Shown here piece by piece: positions 22,713 to 34,523 of a DNA stretch of 64,000 bases. The translations under genes were made by a program, and so were the position numbers. Below the pieces are notes generated by a model. It had not been told where the DNA came from and searched no databases. It was given only the letters and a program-made list of their open reading frames with translations. Every line of letters starts with the position of its first letter. The first letter of the stretch is position 1. Source of the stretch: Fusarium oxysporum f. sp. lycopersici 4287 (Eukaryota; Ascomycota; Sordariomycetes; Hypocreales; Nectriaceae); NCBI RefSeq assembly GCF_000149955.1, contig NC_030998.1, forward strand, positions 1,344,020 through 1,408,019, written 5' to 3'.

Positions 22713-24090
22713 TCTAAATATTAGAAAAATAACTTGTGTGGACGTTTATCCTACGATGTGCAAGGAGCGTTCTGGAGAGTTGAAGGGATTGAAAAGAGAG
22801 AGACGCCGAGAGCGCGAGAGACATGGCCCAAGGCGGTGTACGGTTGGGTTGAGAAGGACAAAGAAACAATGCATTGCGGTTGAGCCACAATAATGAAGCG
22901 GCATCTTGAATTGTGAGGAGAGATATGCACCTGTCAAAGAGAAGGCATAGAAAGAAATGAGACAGTCCAAGAGAATGTCCGACGCTTGCTAATGGGATTG
23001 CTCAATTGGTGTTCGAAGTTGTTAGGGTTGGTATGAAGAAGTCCAAGATGGAGCTATCTGGGATGATCTAAAAGGCTTGATGAAACGATGAAATTTCATA
23101 GATACTGAGTCTTACAAGAGTTGAGCATATAAGATATTAGCAGTATTAAAGGGGGTACTATCAGTATGTCTGTTCAACCACGATGATAAAGTCCCATCAA
23201 GCAGTTTGCTTCAGAAGGGATACTGGCAGCGCGAATAAGTCTGCATTCCAAAAAAAACATAAAAAAAGAAAAAACACACAAACACGGTCAACGGCAACCA
23301 CATCCCGACTCCTTGACCTCGCATCAGTCCTTGGCATCATGACCCGGGCTGGCCACCCGCGTTGCCATGAGTGCTCAAGTGCCTTTTGCAAGCGCCAAGT
23401 CGAGACGAGGATCGTGGAAGCCGTCCCGGTGTCTGGCATGATCCTGCCAATCTCTCATCAACTCCCTGCTGCATTGCGCGCCATCCCCGACGAGATGACC
23501 CATGCTTCTAGGTTGAGAGGTGAGAGACTGCAGGATAAACTGGAGAGTTGGGGGTCCTGTATTCCTCACATGTCTTGTTCATGACCGGTGTGATGTCCCA
23601 CATGGGCTGGCCACCGAGGCTGGAGACGTCATTGCTGTGCCGCGGATAAGATATGGGGGAAACCGAATTCATGTACATTTGCCTTTCTGTTTTCTTCTCG
23701 GATTCTCCTTTTGACCTCGTTGAGCCTTGGTTGGGCTGGCCACCTGCTCAAGTGTTTGATGTTGTGTCGGAAGTTGACGAATCGGAGAAAAGAACAGAGG
23801 GGCATCTTGGAGGATGAGGGAAGGGGAATTGGGGGCAGGTTCTTTTGTGAAGATGTAGGAGGTATTTACGTCGGAATTTACGAGACTTTTGTTAAAAAAA
23901 CAAGGGGAAGTTATGCCAAAATTTTAAAAACAGACTTTTACTTATTTTGGATGTATCAATCTATTCGCCTAAGAAAGTTCCCCGTGTCACCCATCAAATG
24001 GGCTGGGGATGCTCGGGGTAATAAAGCCCGACAAGTAGCATCGGTCCCGTTTACCCCGGACTTTGGGGGGTCTTTATACCAGAGTTTCCC
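22713..24090. other. Intergenic, no gene seen
   Basis: Long gene-poor stretch with homopolymer runs near 23250-23280 and 23895-23935. Frames at 23183-23584 and 23711-24124 were examined and not accepted. Confidence 0.45.
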
Positions 24091-24195
24091 ACTGTTCGTC
24101 AGAAACCCCCCGCTGTTTAAATGAAGGACCCCGCTGTTCATAAGAAGCCTCCTGCTGTTGGTGAGAAGCCTCCGGCTGTTGGTAAGAAGCAAACC
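24091..24195. repeat. Minisatellite, five units of 21 bp
   Basis: Five consecutive units of exactly 21 bases start at 24091, 24112, 24133, 24154 and 24175. Consensus is close to GCTGTTGGTAAGAAGCCTCC plus one base; the last two units differ at few positions and the first two are more diverged. Read on the minus strand the unit encodes a heptapeptide (LLTNSRR, LLTNSRR, LLMNSGV and so on) within a 78-codon open frame ending at 23956. It sits just upstream of the glycosidase gene. Confidence 0.85.
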
Positions 24196-24267
24196 TATGC
24201 CAGGGAGACGGAATCAAATTGAGATCCCGCACGCTGCATTCCTTTTCCATGAGACTAGACAGCCATT

Positions 24268-26732
24268 ATGACGACTTCAAAATTATTATGTTGGCTTCTG
24301 TTGCCGATCCTCACGTTGGCGGCTATAGACAGGTAACGTCATCTCTGGGGAATGCTTCAATCCCACTGACTTCAAAGAAAACGAATCGTGACAGAGAACA
24401 ACATCATCCGCAAAGGGCTGATCACCAATGAAACGACGCCTTTTCAAGTTGGAAACGGTAACTTTGCATTCAATGTTGATACGACTGGAATGCAAACATA
24501 CCTCCCTTTCAACACAATGTCACGCTGGGCATGGCATAATGACACTGAACCAGCTGGAGAGTAAGTTGAGCCCGCCTTGGACGGGAACTGCTTCGGAAAC
24601 TGACCACTTGTAGGCCAGTAGACGCATACACCGGCGTGCCTAAAGAGACGCATGGTAGAAACGTTTCTTATGATCTACCCAACCCAAATCTTCCTGATGT
24701 TTCTCAATGGCTCATTGGAAACCCCAATCGTATCAATCTTGGACGTATTGGACTGCGATTCAAAGATGATACGCTGTCATCAAGTAGCATATCCAATACC
24801 CACCAGGAGCTAGACCTCTGGCATGGAGCCATCACATCAACTTTCACGATCGATGATGCTAAGGTCAAGGTTGTGACCCAAGGAGACTTTGAGTCAGATG
24901 CAGTTGTTTTCACCATTGACTCAGAATTGATCGAGTCGGGAAAGCTCGAGGTCGAGCTCGACTTTCCATACCCTCCAATCCATACAACAAAGTACAAGAA
25001 CGAAGTCTTTGTTGGTGTCTATGACTTCCCTACGAATCATTCAACAAAGCTCTCAACGAACCTGAAACATAATACAGCGCACATCTATCACGACTTGGGT
25101 ACCAAGTACTACGTGAACCTTCGTTGGCCCAAGGAGCATTCATTGGAATTGAAGCGCCTCGAGTTGCAGGGCTCTACCAAACCCACAGCTCATCGACATG
25201 TCCTTTCATCAAGGCATGGGAAGACCATTGCTTTCGTGGCGCACTTCTCTCCAGATAAGAGAGTACCTGACCTGCCATCTACTATTGATAGGCGTAATAG
25301 AGCTGGATGGCAAGACTACTGGAGACAAGGGGGTTTTGTGGATTTGACCGAGTCTACGAACCCCAACGCTACTGAGCTACAACGTCGAATCGTTACCTCC
25401 CAATACCATGTCAGAGTTAACAGTGCTGCCGATGGTGAGTCTCCACAAGAGAGCGGCCTGATGAACAACGGTTGGTATGGTAGGTAACGCTTGACATATT
25501 TCCATAGTAATTTGCTGACCAAGACAGGCAAGTTTCACATGGAGATGGTTGTATGGCACAGCGCCCACTGGATCTCATGGGGCCGAGATCGATACTTCCA
25601 CAATATCTTCCCTGCGCTTTACGAGAAGCTTCTGCCTACATCACTCGCCAGGGCGAAGAAAATGGGATGGGAGGGAGCGCGCTGGCCAAAGATGACCGAA
25701 ACCATTACCGGTCGAAGTTCACCTGGCGGAATCAACGCATATCTGATGTGGCAGCAGCCGCACCCAATGTACATGGCTATGCTTGCTTTCAAGAGTAAGC
25801 CCACGAAGAAGACGTTGAAGCGCTGGGATCCGATCTTGGAGGCAACTGCGGATTATATGGCATCCTATGCATGGTTCAACCAGTCGTCTGGCAGATATGA
25901 TCTGGGTCCACCGTAAGTTAATCAGCAACCTGAGCAAAAGCATGAATGCCGTTCTGATAAAGTTGTAGTGCGATCGGTGTCACTGAAAACACTCCCCCAG
26001 AAAACACGCTCAATCTTGCCTACGAAGTCGCGTACTGGAGATACGGCCTCGACGTCGCCTGCGAGTGGAAGAAGAAACTCGGCTTCCCTGTACCTAAGCA
26101 CTGGGCGACTGCTGCAAAGAGCCTGGCTAAGCCACCTCAGATCGGCGGACTGTACACAGTCTATGACGGTCTCAACTCGACCTGGTGGAACGATCCGGCA
26201 CTCAACCGAGACCCGAGAAGTTTGATCATGCTACAAGGTATTTTACCCGACACACCGGCAGTGGACAAAGAGGTAGCCCGACGAACGGCGGATAAGGTCT
26301 GGGAAGTCTGGACTGACCAAAACATCCGAGGATGGGGGCGGCCTGTACTAGCGATCAACTCGGCTCGAATTGGGAACCCTGAGCGCGCAATATATCACTT
26401 GACAGCATATGATTATTGGAAGTTTGATGACGCAGGTAAGTAAGATCGGTCGTTTTACGAAACAGGCAGGATGAGACTGAGTTATCTCGCTGTAGGATTT
26501 GCCATTCGTGGTGGTGACGGAAACACACCACCTCCATTTATGCCTGGCAATGCTGGGTTCTTGTTAGCCGGTAAGCTTACATGGTTCTCGAGGAACGAAT
26601 TGACACTCACTGACACTGTCCACAGTGGCCTACATGGCTGAAGGATGGGATGGGTCGAAACGCGATACGCCTGGGTTTCCTCAAGATGACGGATGGGTAG
26701 TAAAGCATGAGGGACTTCGCAAGGCGCTGTGA
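24268..26732 (+). CDS. Secreted six-hairpin ((alpha/alpha)6) glycosidase-like protein
   Basis: Seven exons: 24268-24332, 24378-24560, 24614-25479, 25528-25912, 25969-26435, 26496-26570 and 26626-26732; 715 residues. Residues 1-18 are a signal peptide (MTTSKLLCWLLLPILTLA). The first intron acceptor at 24377 is the one that keeps frame into IDRKRIVTENN. N-terminal beta-rich domain: TPFQVGNGNFAF and LPFNTMSRWAWHN are typical of this fungal family. The catalytic toroid follows from about residue 370 (MVVWHSAHWISWGRDRYF; NAYLMWQQPHPMYM; ENTLNLAYEVAYWRYGL). These fungal proteins belong to the six-hairpin glycosidase superfamily, related in fold to GH15/GH65/GH95. Substrate is unknown; extracellular oligosaccharide cleavage is inferred. 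Confidence 0.88.
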
Positions 26733-27424
26733 GATCCGGCGTAGTTCTGCTTAGATAATTTTCAGTCGAGAGCTCTGCTCTAACACCAGGAACAGGCATG
26801 CTTGTGCTTCTTCGAAACCCTCTCTACGGCGTACATCGCCTCTATGCTCTTGTCAAGTGAGGCTTCACTGGTTCGAGACAATAGGTGACACATGCCTGAC
26901 TCAAATAAACTCGAATCTAAGTGATACATCAGAAATCACCATTTAAAATCGTTACAAGTTTCATCGAAAGGTTTTTGAGCATGACATCGGTACGTGAACG
27001 ATCCGAAACGAAGGATTCATTGCGGGCGGCAATAAAAGAAAGCTTCTATTAACCCCGCTTCCTTCGTGGCATTTGCAGAGCAAGACTTTGTCGTAGGATC
27101 AGCCTAACAGCGTCACAGCCCTATTAAAAGACGCTTATTTAGTCCAAAAGGCCTGTAAATCATTCCCTTCTTCTTTTCCGGCACATTTCTACCCGCGAAA
27201 GAAGGGCGTAAGCTGAGTCAGATGCATCGCAACGATAAGGCCTAGTTTATCTTTTCTAAGTCCGTGGTTGGTTTGAGGCTCGGACTCCGGGAGCGAGCTC
27301 GAGCTATAAACTCTGCTCTCTTTTGAGTACTTGTATGTAATGTGCAGACAACTCTTCGAACCTCTCGTTTCCGGAGTACAGTGAATACATGTAGTTCGGC
27401 ACAAGCATTGGTACTTGATTGACC
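26733..27424. other. Intergenic, no gene seen
   Basis: Spacer between the glycosidase 3' end and the P450 start, containing the P450 promoter. No supported coding sequence. Confidence 0.4.
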
Positions 27425-29129
27425 ATGTTTCGCGTCTCTGATATTGGTTCATCGATCGACAGGACGAAGCTGTTCCAATACTTGGTCATCTTCTTCGTTT
27501 CTTTCAAGGCAATCACATACATACAACGACTCTTCTTCCATACGCTATCCAAATTCCCGGGCCCAAGGATTTGCGCGGCGTCGCGATTGTATGAATTCTA
27601 CTGGGATTCGTATCAACATGGCCGCTTCTGGGCAAAGCTACCAGATCTTCATAGACGCTATGGTGTGGCATTATTTCCATCCCCAGACATTCTCTGACAA
27701 GCATCCAGGACCCGTTGTTCGTATTGGACCAAATGAAGTCCATATCGAAGACTCTGAGTACTTCGATACAATCTTTGGATTTCGCCCTTTGAACAAAGAG
27801 GCCATGATGGCTAAAGAGTTTGGGATCAACCACGCCCTATTTGGTGTTGAAGACTACAAGACTTACGTCAAGAAACGTGCTGCATTTGGAAATGCGTTTT
27901 CTCGAACAAGGCTTTCCAAGATACAGGGCCAAATCAACGAAGAGATTCAAAAAGGATGCACTTGGGTTGAGGAAAACAGTAAGAATGGAGGCCCTGTTGA
28001 CCTGGCGTATGTATACCCCAATCGACACAAAAGAGTCGCTAACCTCGTACAAGCTTCTTGTTTCGGGCTGTTCCGGCAGAAATCATAACCAAGTATCTTT
28101 TCGGACAAGAATATGGGTTTCTGCAACATGTGCAGACCACCAAGAACCTTTACGATAAGAGGATGGACCGATTGTTTGGGTTCTCACATCTGGGTCGATT
28201 CATACCCAAAGAAATACCTCTTTTTTTGTCTCTCTTTCGTCAGTTGATCTTAAGAGCTCTGGGATATAACGACCCAGGTTCTGCATTTCTTGATTACTTC
28301 TTGGTACGTAACGTGACACGTCGCAAGAATACTCAATCTGACGCGATAATAGCTCGCTAAGAAGTTGGTGCAAAAAGTGGTGGCTCAGCATAACCACTCG
28401 AATCGCAATGCTGAAGGTATCACCCAACATACTGTGTTTGATGACTTTCTGGACAGCTCGCTACCTCAAGAAGAAAAGGAAAAGGGCCCTCTTACTCAGC
28501 AAGCAGTGGCTATCTGGAGTGGAGGATGGGACACGGTTGGCTTCGTGTTGACCATGGCGGCCTACCAATTACTCCAGAATCCACAAGTTGAGCAGCGCCT
28601 TTACCAGGAACTCAAAGAGGCCTGGAAGGACCCTACTGAACCACCTGAGATCACAACTTTGGAGAACCTACCATACCTTACTGCTGTAGTCAAGGAAACG
28701 TTTCGTCTCTCGCCCGGTGCGCTTTGCCGGCTGAGTCGCGTCAACCCTGGTGGCTTTGAACAATATGGCGATTGGGAAATACCTCCGGGCACAATTATCA
28801 GCATGTCCATTCCGGATGTTCTTTCGGACGAGGCAATCTGGGGGTCTGATGCTGCTGTTTTCAAACCTGAAAGATGGCTCAGTGGAGGAGCGGACCTCGA
28901 CAGATACCTAGTGACTTTCAGCAAAGGAACCCGAGTTTGTCCAGGAATTGAGTTGGCATGGATCGAGACTCGGCTTGTTATCGCGAGCCTTTTCCGAAGG
29001 TACGAGATGAGCATCGCAGCAGAGGCCGGTATATCTGATGATGATATCATGCCGTATTACGAAGGGTTTACGCCTGCAGTCAAGAATTGGATATCGCGAC
29101 TGCCGGTCAAAGTGAAGCCTAGAGATTAG
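27425..29129 (+). CDS. Cytochrome P450 monooxygenase
   Basis: Exons 27425-27662, 27709-28006, 28054-28303 and 28362-29129; introns 46, 47, 47 and... three in total (46, 47 and 58 bases); 517 residues, the usual P450 size. An N-terminal membrane anchor (YLVIFFVSFKAITYI, about residues 20-34) precedes the FPGPR hinge. RYGPVVRIGPNEVH, rebuilt across intron 1, is the beta-1 region. The I-helix near 312-322 reads AIWSGGWDTVG, with Gly-Asp-Thr split by Trp. ExxR is KETFR at 373-377, PERW is at about 431-434, and the haem loop FSKGTRVCPG has Cys455. It is ER-anchored and needs a CPR partner. The sequence resembles fungal pisatin-demethylase-like and trichothecene-type P450s in layout; the substrate is unknown. 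Confidence 0.93.
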
Positions 29130-29575
29130 ATTGTCTGTCCTGATATCGCCCACAGTGGAGGTTGTCCCAATAATGCCCAGAGGCTCCGTGTGGCTGTTCT
29201 GCGACATGATAGCTCTTATCAAGTATCCCAATCCTTCAAATGCAATGTGTCTACCCTTTGCCGATCCATTTCTCGTTTGTTTTCGTATCGTCAGCACTAA
29301 ATCAGGCCCATTCCTTGTTGAACGCTGGTGCAGTGACACGGATGATGCGCTAAAGATTAACCTTGTCTGATAATCTTGTCCTTTAGCCCAAAATGAACCC
29401 AGTACCCCGCTACAGGTCTCATTCTCGGCCATTCAAAGACGTCACGGTGCCGCATACCCGTCTTTCAGGGCTGATGGCGGCCTCCACTAATAAGCACTTG
29501 ACGCTGCAGCGAAAACCAACTTCATTCCGCTCAAAATTTAGATTGTCAACTTCAATATTTTACTTCATTTTCATC
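29130..29575. other. Intergenic, no gene seen
   Basis: Short spacer holding the promoter of the next gene. The frame stays open upstream of 29576 to about 29393, but that part has no recognisable content and the Met at 29576 starts the conserved Gly/Arg-rich head. Confidence 0.4.
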
Positions 29576-31170
29576 ATGTCAAACAGCGGACGCGGTCGAG
29601 GTGGATTATTCCAGCGAGGTGGTCGAGGCGGTCGAGGCGGGGGCTTGATAGGGTCAGCTGTCCGTGGTGTAGCAGGCGGCATTGGGCTCGTATCGGAGAG
29701 CGTTAGCTCTTACAAAGAGAAGAGAACTGCTGAGAAAAACGCCTCATCGTCAGAGTCAAGCCAGCAGCCTCAATCAAGCGGCATTGCTGCCAGCAACGAG
29801 CCGCCACCGAACTATGAGCCTCAGCCAAGCCAGCATGAGGACTCGACTGAAAGACAATGGGAGCTCGACGAAACACAATCCGAGCTACTCTCAAGTCCCC
29901 AAAACGGTGCCGACTCCGCTCAACAGACTCAAGATGACAAGGATCTTGTAGCCAGTTTCTTGAGAGTTCATGGCTCTTCAGCTGGCCGAAGAAATGCTCA
30001 ATTGGAGTTACCTGTCATTCTTGCGCAGCGAAGACCAAAAGATCGAACTCGCGGCTTTGTTCGTGGATATGCCCCAATGCTTGAGACTGTCGGCATTGAC
30101 CAGGCGGCTTGGCTGGACTTTCTAGATAAATTTGATCAGTCTACCCGAGCGTCGCCGTGGGATCGAGGTCATCAACTTTGCAGAGTTGGGTGGTTTCTTT
30201 GTGCCAATTGCACCAAAGCATTGCCATCAGCGCAGCCCGTGTACAAAACAATTGAGGTTGCGAAGGATGTCCAAAGGCAGACAAAAGGTAACATTCTTTG
30301 GCAAAGCATCGCGCCGTCTGAAGCAGAAGCTTACGAACCCGTACAGGTCAAACAAGTTCATTTTCCCAGATGAATGAGCAATACTTCTATCCAAACGGCT
30401 TGTGCTGTCTGATCATGACCTGGCGACCCGATTCCGGAAGGTCTCACGAGGTTGTTGACCTGACATCAACAGTCGCTTCTTCGATTGGTTCTTATGACTC
30501 TGGATTTACTAATAAGTTTAAAACCTCCAGCGGAAAGGCCTACGGTGATTTTGCTCTCCCCGAGGCTGCCCCTCTTATCTTTCCAACCCTCGATGTCCTT
30601 GCTGAGGCCGATAGCGAGGAATCGAGAGGTTTGAAGCAAAGTCTGGGTGAGAAGAGAACATACATCCAGGAGTATTATGATAAGAGGGCCCAGGCTCAGT
30701 TTGTAAGTCATTCATGTTGACAGCTGATGAGAGTATGGACTAAACTCGGCAACAGGCGCTCAATAGACCGGATAACCTCTTGGCCAACCAGCAAGAAGCT
30801 CCAAAGTTCACTTCACGATATGCTGATCCGAGCCATCCTTCCAACAATGGCTCCTTGATCTCCCTACTCACTGGTGGATATGTCGACCCAACGAAGCTTC
30901 GCCGGGGCTTTAGGGGCCAAGCATCAGAAGGCCAGAACCAAGGACAACCCAGTGGTGCACGAAGTGACAGGCAGCCCGGTTTGCCGCTGCCTTACAAGCC
31001 GGTCAAGGCGGCAAGGAAATTTCTTTTCAACAAGGTAACGATATATAGTGCTCCTCAAAGATTCCAAAAGGGGTAGCTAACTTGCATAGGATATTTTGTA
31101 TCTAATGGTCGTCAATATGCCGACTGAAGATGAGCTCCGGGAGGCCAAGGTTGTGTTGGACCGCAGATAA
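29576..31170 (+). CDS. Conserved RGG-headed hypothetical protein
   Basis: Exons 29576-30287, 30347-30702, 30756-31034 and 31090-31170; about 475 residues. It belongs to a conserved filamentous-ascomycete family of unknown function. The N-terminus is a Gly/Arg-rich (RGRGG) segment, followed by an IGSAVRGVAGGIGLVSES helix and a Pro/Gln-rich acidic linker. Conserved blocks are LPVILAQRRPKDRTRGFVR, then MNEQYFYPNGLCCLIMTW, then FALPEAAPLIFPTLD, then FTSRYADPSHPSNNGSL, and the C-terminal KDILYLMVVNMPTEDEL. Between 30159 and 30248 three extra bases, each in a homopolymer run, put about 30 residues in wrong frames (INFAELGGFFVP and SIAISAARVQ are readable in the other two); the net shift is zero. 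Function unknown. Confidence 0.8.
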
Positions 31171-31466
31171 GGGATTCGCACATTCCAGAGCGACAGTTTC
31201 CTTTAATTAACAGATCAAGTCCATAGGATCCTAGAGATTGCTGGTAAGTTGGCTGGACTGAACGACTCGCGGTGTCCGGGCTATCTTCACAGTTCGATCG
31301 ATGGTGCAGTCAAACACCCTTGAGCTTTTACACCAGATACAAATCGAGCTGTCACAAATGATAAGAGTTCTAAGACGAAGCGAAGAAAGTTCAATTAACA
31401 TATTATTAAAAAGTTCACCTCCTAATTGTGACCGCTTCACGATCCCTCCCTCATATTATGCCCGAT

Positions 31467-33072
31467 TTAGGGCTTAACAGCCTGCAAGTGCGACTGCGCC
31501 AAGTTCGTGAAGAAACTGGCTCCGAGAACCTTGCTTGGAGTGGCAGGGTCAGTCGCATTGCAAAGCTTGGCAAAGTTGCCGTTCTTCCTGAGTCTGTCCT
31601 TGGTAAACTTGGAGTACTTGGACAGAGAGCATGACTTTCCAGGTCCATCCTGACAAGAAGGTACTGGGTAAACGACATCGTTAACCAGGATTCGAACGAA
31701 CTTCTTCGAGCCGTAAGCCTTGTTGGAACCGCAGCTGAGACGCTCAAAGGCGATGGTACCTCTCATGGGAGAGATGTTGGAGCTGCGCCAAATACGGTCC
31801 TTGGGAATACGATCCAGGGGAAGAGGAGCTTGCTTGTCAAAGACGCCAGTAGCAACAGCCAGCTCGTTCAACTGACCGTCATTCAAGAAGCTCATAAGGA
31901 CCTTGGGGAGCTTGAAAGGCTTTCCATCAAAGTCCTTACCTGTGGTATCAGGACCAGCAACGAAACGCTCAATGAGAGATTCAAGGAAAGGCACCATCAT
32001 CTTTGAAGCAACCTTAGTCGCGGGTCCAACACCGTAGTAGTATCTGAGATCTTGCTGATACTCATATGCTTCCAGCTCCTTCTGGGTGAAGGTGTCGCAG
32101 AATGGCGAAAGCTTGCCTGTGATTTGCGACTCAAACCCACAGATGTAGGGGAAATCATTCCATGTGGAATCGTCGAGTTGAAGGTCGCCCTTGATGTACT
32201 TGGACAAGCGCTTCTTGAAGCCTGGAAGCCATAGCTGACGCCATTCGTCCTGCTGCTTGCTGCTGTCATCGACGAACGTAGGGCACATATCAGACGGAGC
32301 AAGGGTGTCGCCAAGGTGAGATGGGACGCCTTTGCCGGTCACGGAAACGACTGTTCCCAGGGAAGAATTGGTTCCCAGAAACCCGTGAAGGAAGAGCTGT
32401 GCGGTCTGGAGAACTCGTGTGTAGTTGTTGGCCCACACGATAAAGTCCTCGCCCTCCTGGTACAGATCAGGGTATCTGTTTGCGTCAGTTAAGATCTTAA
32501 AAGCTGACAATATCAAGCTCTTACCTGGTTCTGATGGTGTAACCCATATCAAACAGCTCCTTGTATCCAGTCTTGCTCAGCTGAGCGATCTGGATCTCAG
32601 GGTTGGTGAGAGGGCTCTCCCAAGTGTGAATGAAAGACAGAGGTCCCGTTGCAGTGTACTTGGACTCCCGGAACTAGATTGTTGGTCAGCCTCTTTCCGT
32701 GATCAAAGTTCTTGATCATTTCTTACACGGCGAGCCATTTCGAGCCATCCATTGTGAGCTCCCTGGTCAGGATAGCGGGATCCGTGACGCGACACATAGG
32801 CAGCTTGGTCGACCTGGCATCCTTCTGGGACCGCTGAGGATATTCCGGTCAAGTCCTCGCCTGTATCTGTTAGATAAAGACTGAACTCCGGCACGATGCC
32901 ACCTACCAATGTGCCATGGGCCGTTGGCTCCAACATGGGCCAGAGGGTTCTTTGCTGACGCGCCATCGGGCAATAGAACGCCTTGAACGGGATCAAGCGA
33001 AGTGCCGGCTCCTGCGCTGCGGGCGGAGCATGATGAGCCTAGCAAGGCGACAGCAACAATTGGGGCTCTCAT
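31467..33072 (-). CDS. Histidine acid phosphatase (phytase/acid phosphatase type)
   Basis: Secreted phosphomonoesterase of the histidine phosphatase clade 2. Minus-strand exons 33072-32907, 32860-32727, 32673-32525 and 32475-31467; introns 46-53 bases; 485 residues. The signal peptide is about the first 20 residues (IVAVALLGSSCSARSAGA). The catalytic RHGxRxP is RHGSRYP at 80-86, with His81 the phospho-acceptor. A conserved Asn-Asn-Tyr-x-Arg (NNYTRV) and C-terminal cysteines fit the fold. The late proton-donor motif, normally His-Asp, appears as NDGQ in the segment FLNDGQLNELA, as I believe is seen in a subset of fungal relatives. Substrate range (phytate or other phosphoesters) is not determinable here. 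Confidence 0.9.
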
Positions 33073-33161
33073 TTTGCCTCTGTTAATGGATCAAGGTCTT
33101 CGGGAATGAGTGCACTGATAGACAGACAAAGAGTCAAGTTCAACGTTCATCAATGAGGAGA

Positions 33162-33169
33162 AATATATA
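33162..33169 (-). promoter_or_regulatory. Possible TATA box of the acid phosphatase
   Basis: Minus-strand TATATATT about 90 bases upstream of the start codon at 33072, just before the assembly gap. Supported by sequence and position only. Confidence 0.35.
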
Positions 33170-33180
33170 CAAAGACGCCA

Positions 33181-34180
33181 NNNNNNNNNNNNNNNNNNNN
33201 NNNNNNNNNNNNNNNNNNNNNNNNNNNNNNNNNNNNNNNNNNNNNNNNNNNNNNNNNNNNNNNNNNNNNNNNNNNNNNNNNNNNNNNNNNNNNNNNNNNN
33301 NNNNNNNNNNNNNNNNNNNNNNNNNNNNNNNNNNNNNNNNNNNNNNNNNNNNNNNNNNNNNNNNNNNNNNNNNNNNNNNNNNNNNNNNNNNNNNNNNNNN
33401 NNNNNNNNNNNNNNNNNNNNNNNNNNNNNNNNNNNNNNNNNNNNNNNNNNNNNNNNNNNNNNNNNNNNNNNNNNNNNNNNNNNNNNNNNNNNNNNNNNNN
33501 NNNNNNNNNNNNNNNNNNNNNNNNNNNNNNNNNNNNNNNNNNNNNNNNNNNNNNNNNNNNNNNNNNNNNNNNNNNNNNNNNNNNNNNNNNNNNNNNNNNN
33601 NNNNNNNNNNNNNNNNNNNNNNNNNNNNNNNNNNNNNNNNNNNNNNNNNNNNNNNNNNNNNNNNNNNNNNNNNNNNNNNNNNNNNNNNNNNNNNNNNNNN
33701 NNNNNNNNNNNNNNNNNNNNNNNNNNNNNNNNNNNNNNNNNNNNNNNNNNNNNNNNNNNNNNNNNNNNNNNNNNNNNNNNNNNNNNNNNNNNNNNNNNNN
33801 NNNNNNNNNNNNNNNNNNNNNNNNNNNNNNNNNNNNNNNNNNNNNNNNNNNNNNNNNNNNNNNNNNNNNNNNNNNNNNNNNNNNNNNNNNNNNNNNNNNN
33901 NNNNNNNNNNNNNNNNNNNNNNNNNNNNNNNNNNNNNNNNNNNNNNNNNNNNNNNNNNNNNNNNNNNNNNNNNNNNNNNNNNNNNNNNNNNNNNNNNNNN
34001 NNNNNNNNNNNNNNNNNNNNNNNNNNNNNNNNNNNNNNNNNNNNNNNNNNNNNNNNNNNNNNNNNNNNNNNNNNNNNNNNNNNNNNNNNNNNNNNNNNNN
34101 NNNNNNNNNNNNNNNNNNNNNNNNNNNNNNNNNNNNNNNNNNNNNNNNNNNNNNNNNNNNNNNNNNNNNNNNNNNNNNNN
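33181..34180. other. Assembly gap of 1000 N
   Basis: Exactly 1000 undetermined bases, so the length may be nominal. It separates the phosphatase promoter from an F-box fragment. Any frame drawn across it is meaningless. Confidence 1.
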
Positions 34181-34211
34181 CGGTTATTGACGCCCCGAAA
34201 ACGCAGACTAC

Positions 34212-34523
34212 TTAGAGAATGTCAAGTTCGCGAAGTATCATGAGAATCAACTCCTCGGGCATGCGGCTCAAGATACCGAGGCTTGACGATGAGGTGGTAT
34301 CCGAGGTAGACAGCAGAAATGGTGCATCGAGCTTTCGCTCATTCGTCCGTATCAGGACCCTGTCGAATTCCATCCTGTGGTATGTACAGGCGTTGATAAT
34401 TGTGTCTCCATCCTCTCCGACATTTGTGTTGGCTGCCATTGTTGTTGCTTTCAACAACGGGGGATGTTTGATGATGAAGCCAGAGGTTACGTTGAAATGA
34501 ACTTCGAAGTACCAAACCCGCAA
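34212..34523 (-). pseudogene. F-box-like fragment next to gap
   Basis: 103 codons, with a C-terminal F-box-like helix LGILSRMPEELILMILRELDIL fitting L-x2-L-P-x-E-L-I-x2-I-L-x2-L. F-box proteins connect substrates to SCF ubiquitin ligases through Skp1. A stop follows only a few residues into the motif, and the assembly gap begins 31 bases beyond, so the gene is truncated by a nonsense or frameshift change, or is misassembled at the gap edge. The 80-residue N-terminal part shows no domain. Confidence 0.4.

Noticed and set aside
23183..24124. Open frames of 133 and 137 codons on the plus strand
   Set aside because: No recognisable motif, run through homopolymer tracts, composition unlike neighbouring genes.
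33153..34190. 345-codon open frame
   Set aside because: It consists almost entirely of undetermined bases in the assembly gap.
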